Of a stretch of DNA of 8,632 nt, positions 4,389-8,632 are shown in pieces. Each line of letters starts with the position of its first letter. Within the stretch, counting starts at the first letter, position 1. The notes beneath the pieces were generated by a model. The model saw only the letters and a list, made by a program, of their open reading frames with translations. It searched no databases and had not been told where the DNA came from. The position numbers and the translations under genes are program-made. The stretch comes from an uncultured Clostridia bacterium (GTDB lineage Bacteria > Bacillota > Clostridia > UBA1381): positions 1-8,632 of the forward strand of contig CAKSOE010000049.1 in assembly GCA_934476675.1 (NCBI GenBank), written 5' to 3'.

Positions 4389-6866
4389 ATGGGAATAATT
4401 CAAAAAATAATTTCCAAACATAAAGAAAAAGTAAGAGCCCGTAATGATATGTGCGACAACCTAATTATGCAGATTGATACGGCTCTACAAGAAATAACTA
4501 TCATCTTTTCGGATTTGCAGTCTTTTGTTGAGCCAAGCAAAGAATCAGAATGGCATAATCGCAATTCTTCTCTAATGACAAACGTCGCTTTAACTAATAC
4601 TCAAAAAATAAAAAAGGCAGTACACTATAAAAAACTATTGGAGAAACAAGCTGAACTATATCGTAGTGCTAACTCTCTTAAACAACAAATTAGTATTCAT
4701 AACGATAGGGTTGCCGATGCCAAAATTCAAAATGCGTATACCTTGATTGGTGATGTTGAAGGGCGAAGATTAGACAAACAACAAATGACTTGTATTGTCA
4801 AAGACGCTCATAATCATCTTGTGATTGCTGGCGCAGGAACAGGTAAAACAACTACAGTAGTTGGTAAAATTAAATTCCTGTTAAAATCGGGAAAATATAA
4901 ACCGGAAGATATTTTGGTATTGTCTTTTACAAATGTTTCAGCAAGTGAGATGAGCCAACGAATTAACAAAGAAACCGGTTGTAACATAGATGCATCTACC
5001 TTTCACAAACTTGGGTTGAATATTATTACTAAAGTAAATGGCATCGTCCCTAAAATTACGCAATTAAATTTGCGGAAGTTCGTTAAAGAGCAGTTGTTGT
5101 TGAATATGCAATCAGAAGCATACTTAAATCTGTTAAGTTCGTATTTATTGTATAATCGCGTTGTTTCTAAGTCCGAGTTTGAGTTTAAAACGCAGGCCGA
5201 ATATGAAGAATATTTGCGATTAAATCCGCCAAGAACTATAAATAATGAAACAGTAAAAAGTTATGGTGAAATGGATATAGCTAACTTTTTAACACAAAAC
5301 GGAATACAATATATCTATGAGAACCCTTATAAAATCGATACACGCACAAGTGAATACGGCCAATATAACCCGGACTTTTATTTACCTGAATATGATATCT
5401 ATATTGAGTATTTTGGTATAAACAAGAACGGCGAAGTTCCAACTTATTTCAAAGGCGCTAACGGAATGACAGCAAGCCAATCATATCAAGCATCTATGAA
5501 ATGGAAGCGAGAAACCCATACTGCTAATAATACTGTCTTGATTGAATGTTATGCTTATGAAAAATTCGATGGTCTCTTGCTTGAAAACTTAAAAGAAAAA
5601 CTTATTTTAAACGGCGTAAAACTAACACTAAAATCTACAAAAGAATTATGGAAACAAGTGTCTGCTGACGGCGATTCTATTCTTGATGGCGTTATTGAGT
5701 TGTTTGAAACAGTTATCAATCTTATAAAAAGCAATGGATATTCAATTGCTACTGTGCGTCAGTTAAATATTGGAAATAGTAATGCTCAAAATAATAATAC
5801 CATTTTGGCACTTCTTGAACCAATATTTAATTCATATTGTGCTTATTTGCACGAACACAAGGAAATTGATTTCAATGATATGATCAATATGGCAACCCAG
5901 TTTGTTGAACAAAGGAAATATATCAGTCCTTACAAATATGTTATTGTTGACGAGTATCAAGATATTTCCAAGGCTCGTTTCTCATTGTTAAACAGTATGA
6001 GAAAATCTAATGATTATGATCTGTTTTGCGTGGGCGATGATTGGCAGAGCATTTATCGTTTCGCAGGCAGTGATATCGGATATATTTTGAACTTTGAAAA
6101 ATACTGGGGTTCTAGCGAAATCAGTAAAATTGAAACAACCTATCGTTTTACTCAAAAACTTATAGAAATTAGCGGAAATTTCATAATGCAAAATCCAGTT
6201 CAGATCAAAAAGTCCATCAAAGGGAAAACTGATGCTGTAGGGTTTGCTTTAGGTGAAATTAGCGGATATACCGATAAGTTTTCCATTGAGTTTATGGCTA
6301 AAAAACTCGAAGATTTGCCGAGAGATAGTAGCGTGTTCTTCATCGGAAGATACTCCTTTGATGCAAAATTGTTGAGTGATAGTGGATTGTTTGAATGTCA
6401 ATTTAATAATGTTAGCGGATACGTGGGAGTAAAATACCGAAAGCGAAACGATCTAAAAATGAGTTTTATAACTGCACACAAATCAAAGGGCTTACAGGCA
6501 GATTATATCTTTATTATTAATAATAAAAAATCAAGAATGGGTTTTCCCAGCAAAATACAAGATGCTGCTATACTAAACTTATTACTCGATAATTGTGATC
6601 AATACCCATATGCAGAGGAACGCCGCCTTTTTTATGTTGCATTGACAAGAGCGAAGAAAAAAGCGTTTCTTGTTACTGTTAATAATCAAGAATCCGAATT
6701 TGCTATGGAACTCAAAGAACGCTACGGTAACGAACTTAAACGAGAACAATGGGAATGCCCGTTATGTGGCGGGAAATTGTTGAAAAAGAAAGGACCGTAT
6801 GGAGAATTCTTTGGATGTTCAAATTATAAGACTACAGGATGTAGATATAAAAGAAGGATTAATTAA
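4389..6866 (+). CDS. UvrD/helicase-IV-like SF1 helicase with nuclease-like insertion and C4 zinc finger
   Basis: This is an intact 825-residue protein. ATG 4389 follows AGGGAG (4375-4380). All SF1A motifs are present: LDKQQ Q-motif (128-132), Walker A GAGTGKT (148-154), Ia LSFTNVSASEM (178-188), Walker B VIVDEYQD (518-525), III CVGDDWQSIYRFAG (547-560), IV TTYRF (583-587), V ITAHKSKGLQADY (694-706), VI RLFYVALTRAKKK (746-758). Between Ib and II, residues about 290-395 hold SYGEMDIANFL, NPDFYLPEYDIYIEYFGI and VLIECYAYE, which look like a PD-(D/E)XK fold (D329, E340; the usual Lys is not obvious). C790, C793, C810 and C818 form a topoisomerase-type C4 zinc finger. The N-terminus (1-125) is charged and probably helical. 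Expected activity is ATP-driven 3'-5' DNA unwinding in the cytoplasm, perhaps with DNA cleavage. The codon content is much more AT-rich than that of 800-3200, suggesting separate acquisition. Housekeeping repair or anti-phage defence are both possible. Confidence 0.9.
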   Translation: MGIIQKIISKHKEKVRARNDMCDNLIMQIDTALQEITIIFSDLQSFVEPSKESEWHNRNSSLMTNVALTNTQKIKKAVHYKKLLEKQAELYRSANSLKQQISIHNDRVADAKIQNAYTLIGDVEGRRLDKQQMTCIVKDAHNHLVIAGAGTGKTTTVVGKIKFLLKSGKYKPEDILVLSFTNVSASEMSQRINKETGCNIDASTFHKLGLNIITKVNGIVPKITQLNLRKFVKEQLLLNMQSEAYLNLLSSYLLYNRVVSKSEFEFKTQAEYEEYLRLNPPRTINNETVKSYGEMDIANFLTQNGIQYIYENPYKIDTRTSEYGQYNPDFYLPEYDIYIEYFGINKNGEVPTYFKGANGMTASQSYQASMKWKRETHTANNTVLIECYAYEKFDGLLLENLKEKLILNGVKLTLKSTKELWKQVSADGDSILDGVIELFETVINLIKSNGYSIATVRQLNIGNSNAQNNNTILALLEPIFNSYCAYLHEHKEIDFNDMINMATQFVEQRKYISPYKYVIVDEYQDISKARFSLLNSMRKSNDYDLFCVGDDWQSIYRFAGSDIGYILNFEKYWGSSEISKIETTYRFTQKLIEISGNFIMQNPVQIKKSIKGKTDAVGFALGEISGYTDKFSIEFMAKKLEDLPRDSSVFFIGRYSFDAKLLSDSGLFECQFNNVSGYVGVKYRKRNDLKMSFITAHKSKGLQADYIFIINNKKSRMGFPSKIQDAAILNLLLDNCDQYPYAEERRLFYVALTRAKKKAFLVTVNNQESEFAMELKERYGNELKREQWECPLCGGKLLKKKGPYGEFFGCSNYKTTGCRYKRRIN

Positions 6867-6873
6867 ATTAATC
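6857..6873. repeat. AT-rich palindrome across the helicase stop codon
   Basis: Eight bases on each side of a central A (6865) are perfectly complementary (GATTAATT/AATTAATC) and include the TAA stop. There is no U-tract, so it is not a good terminator. No clear terminator was found between the helicase and the recombinase. Confidence 0.3.
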
Positions 6874-6901
6874 AGTCCAGAGAAATCAATTTTGCGGGCA
6901 T

Positions 6902-6964
6902 TGTCGCAGCAAGCGCTGAATTTGCTACAGCAAATTCGCTTGTTAGGGAGATCTCTAACACCCC
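6902..6964 (+). repeat. Copy B of the oriT-like hairpin motif
   Basis: GCAGCAAGCGCT precedes a perfect 8-bp hairpin (6918-6925 with 6930-6937, loop TACA), then CTTGTTAGGG and a second stem (GTTAG 6942-6946 with CTAAC 6955-6959) ending in ACCCC. It matches copy A read on the minus strand at 4026-3881. The top pair of the first stem is swapped (G-C in A, C-G in B) and the tetraloop differs, so the structure is kept while the sequence changes. It lies 65 nt before the second recombinase gene. Mobilization origin is the favoured but unproven reading. Confidence 0.6.
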
Positions 6965-7028
6965 AAAATCCAGATAACATCAAGGAAAACTTGTGTTATA
7001 CACTCCAAAAGAAAGGCGGGTGAAGAAA

Positions 7029-8392
7029 ATGAAAGGCGTAATCTATGCAAGATATTCTTCGGATAATCAGCGTGAAAAATCTATTGAAGGACAGATTCGC
7101 GAATGTAAGGCCTTTGCCGAGAAGAATGATATTCAAATTGTAGAAACCTACATTTTTGCACGCAATCGCTATGACTCTGCTCATTATAAATCCATTCTCA
7201 AAAGAAACGGCGTAAAGGTTATTTCTGCAACTGAAATCATTTCACAAGGTGCAGAAGGCATTTTGCTTGAATCTTTACTTGAGGGTTATGTCGAATACTA
7301 CTCTGCCAAGCTTTCCGAAAAGGTCATTCGTGGTATGAAAGAGAATGCACTAAAATGTAAATACAACGGCGGTACGCTTCCAATCGGATATGTAATTGAC
7401 GAAAACAAAAGCTTCCAAATTGATACTCTTGTTGCCCCCCTGTTGCTCTTGACGCTTTTAAGCGTTATGATGAAGGCTACACGATGAAAGAAATGGTTGA
7501 CTATCTAAAACTGAAAGGTGTTCGCACAAAGAACAACGGCGAGATTTCAATCAACAGCCTGACAAGAATGCTTCACAACAAAAAATATATCGGCGAATAC
7601 AAATATCGTGATGTGGTGTGCCTGACGGTATTCCTGCAATAGTAACAAAGGATTTATTTGACAGAGTTCAGGAAAAACTGGCTAAAAAAAAAAGCTCCTG
7701 CACGGCACAAGTCGGAGAATGATTATCTTCTTACTCCAAAACTATACTGTGGCAAATGTAAATCTTTTATGGTCGGTGAAAGCGGAACAGGCAGGAACAA
7801 GGTTCACCGTTATTACAAATGTGCAAGCGTAAAAAATCACAAGGGCTGTGATAAGAAAACCGTTAAAAAAGACTGGATAGAAAACCTTGTTATCAAAGTC
7901 ATCAAGGATATAATTTTCGATGATAATCTGATAAACGACCTTGCAGATACTTTAATTGAGGCACTCAGTAAAGAAAGTACGGTTTTACCGTTATTGAAAA
8001 AACAGCTTTCAGATGTTGAAAAAAGCATTGATAATATGCTGAATGCAATCCAGCAAGGCATCTTCACTAAATCAACAAAGGTAAGACTTGAAGAACTTGA
8101 ACAACAGAAAAGTGATTTGAGTGTCCGCATTATGCAGGAGGAAATGGTTAAACCGCCTATTGACAAGGACAAAATCGTATTTTGTCTTACTCGTTTCCGC
8201 AAACTTGATACAACTAATTTTGAGCACAGGAAACGACTTGTTGACAGCTTCATTAACGCAATATACTTATTCGACGACAGGATAGTATTTACATTCAATT
8301 ATAAAGACGGAAGCAGAACCATAACCTTTGACGATATAGAAAACTCGGACTTGTGTTCGGATTTGACTTTGCTTGGTACACCAAAAGAGTAG
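7029..8392 (+). pseudogene. Large serine recombinase, broken by three frameshifts and an internal deletion
   Basis: ATG 7029 opens MKGVIYARYSSDNQREKSIEG, the resolvase N-terminus with its catalytic serine region. It then jumps from IQIVETYI straight to FARNRYDSAHYK, so about 35-40 residues of the catalytic core (including the usual D-R-x-x-S-x-x-x-DRP segment) seem deleted in frame near 7155. The frame changes in the C6 run at 7435-7440; continues as PVALDAFKRYDEGYTMKEMVDYL to about 7618; loses one base (VV, then [M]PDGIPAIV at 7621); and changes again in the A10 run at 7684-7693. From there KKAPARHKSENDYLLTPKLYCGKC leads into the zinc ribbon (CxxC near 7748 and YYKC plus a further Cys), a coiled coil (KKQLSDVEKSIDNML, RLEELEQQKSDLSVRIM) and the C-terminus at TAG 8390-8392. 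Intact relatives are about 500-550 residues and catalyse element integration and excision. Confidence 0.85.
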
Positions 8393-8413
8393 TTTTTAAC
8401 TGCTCTTTTTCTT
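8383..8413 (+). terminator. Intrinsic terminator overlapping the recombinase stop codon
   Basis: AAAAGAG (8383-8389) pairs with CTCTTTT (8403-8409) and AGTT (8391-8394) with AACT (8398-8401), with a T-G wobble between and a TTT loop. TTTC follows. The TAG stop lies in the stem. Confidence 0.8.
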
Positions 8414-8507
8414 TTCTGAAAAACTAATTATAATATTTCGGAAAATTTAAAAAACGGTTCTTGCGGTAAGGATAAGGGGATATGAATAAAATTCAGTATT
8501 AAAAATT

Positions 8508-8556
8508 AAAAAGCACAGGCTTTTCAAAATAACGAAAGTCTGTGCTTTTTATTTTC
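8508..8556 (+). terminator. Second, long terminator hairpin
   Basis: A 17-bp stem (8508-8524 with 8534-8550; AAAAAGCACAG against CTGTGCTTTTT plus an inner CTTTT/GAAAG) is followed by ATTTT. The A-run on the left side makes it usable from both strands, so it may insulate the element end from the neighbouring DNA. Confidence 0.8.
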
Positions 8557-8632
8557 GGCTCTATAATAAATGTTGGGGTAACAAATAGATCCTACAAAAA
8601 TAATTTTAAAAAAAGTAGAGCATATTTGTCTA
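8557..8632. other. AT-rich end segment, no gene seen
   Basis: No reading frame with a start and ribosome binding site is visible. GCTCTA (8558-8563) and TAGAGC (8616-8621) are inverted 6-mers, too short to interpret. If the element ended near its recombinase gene, an attachment site could lie here, but no duplicated core was found inside the window. Confidence 0.25.

Noticed and set aside
6799..7023. 74-codon plus-strand ORF after the helicase
   Set aside because: It overlaps the helicase zinc finger in another frame and then runs through the conserved hairpin motif, which explains the sequence better than coding.
7837..8298. 153-codon minus-strand ORF
   Set aside because: It is antisense to the recombinase zinc-ribbon and coiled-coil coding sequence, with low-complexity Ser/Leu composition and no independent support.
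8482..8502. Six-residue ORF behind an AAGGGG-like site
   Set aside because: It is too short and too close to the ATG to judge, with no conservation evidence; it falls between two terminators.
8558..8621. GCTCTA/TAGAGC inverted 6-mers as an element end
   Set aside because: Six base pairs over about 64 nt in AT-rich DNA is expected by chance, and no matching copy was found at the left side.

Overview
The window looks like accessory DNA from a gut-type Clostridia genome (Oscillospiraceae/Lachnospiraceae-like Firmicute). The evidence is GGAGG-type ribosome binding sites, sigma-A promoter spacing, U-tailed intrinsic terminators, and a gene set typical of clostridial integrative and mobilizable elements: a small sigma-70-like factor, a MazF-type toxin, large serine recombinases and TnpV. 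The taxonomic call is inference, because no chromosomal marker gene is present.

Layout. Positions 1-775 hold no intact gene: terminator-like hairpins, a leader-like stretch with tiny ORFs, and a small Cys-containing reading frame broken by one extra A. Positions 778-1290 encode a sigma-70-like factor whose N-terminus is broken in two homopolymer runs. Positions 1304-1747 are a structured non-coding leader: terminator, an rRNA-leader-like boxA, nested inverted repeats, a hairpin that covers a Shine-Dalgarno sequence, and a second terminator. This leads into mazF (1748-2113) and an overlapping 51-codon SHOCT-like gene (2106-2261). Next come a dead serine recombinase (2381-3202; two stops, catalytic Ser position changed to Leu, C-terminus lost) and a tnpV with a premature stop (3255-3551). 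A convergent, unrecognised 108-aa gene lies on the minus strand (3537-3863).

Positions 3864-4130 are non-coding and rich in repeats and hairpins. A clean sigma-A promoter then drives a two-gene operon: a 61-aa excisionase/MerR-type helix-turn-helix protein (4191-4376) and an intact 825-aa UvrD/helicase-IV-like protein (4389-6866). The latter has a nuclease-like insertion and a C-terminal C4 zinc finger. A second serine recombinase follows (7029-8392), broken by three frameshifts and an apparent in-frame internal deletion. Two terminators close the window.

Reading the parts together: the mobility genes (sigma factor, both recombinases, tnpV) are all damaged, whereas the AT-rich HTH-helicase operon is intact and has its own promoter. 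A related hairpin motif, probably oriT-like, occurs in inverted orientation on both sides of that operon; the stem is kept by compensatory changes while the loop differs. The simplest reading is an immobilised element remnant carrying a retained cargo operon that could be a DNA-processing or anti-phage module. That function is inferred, not shown.
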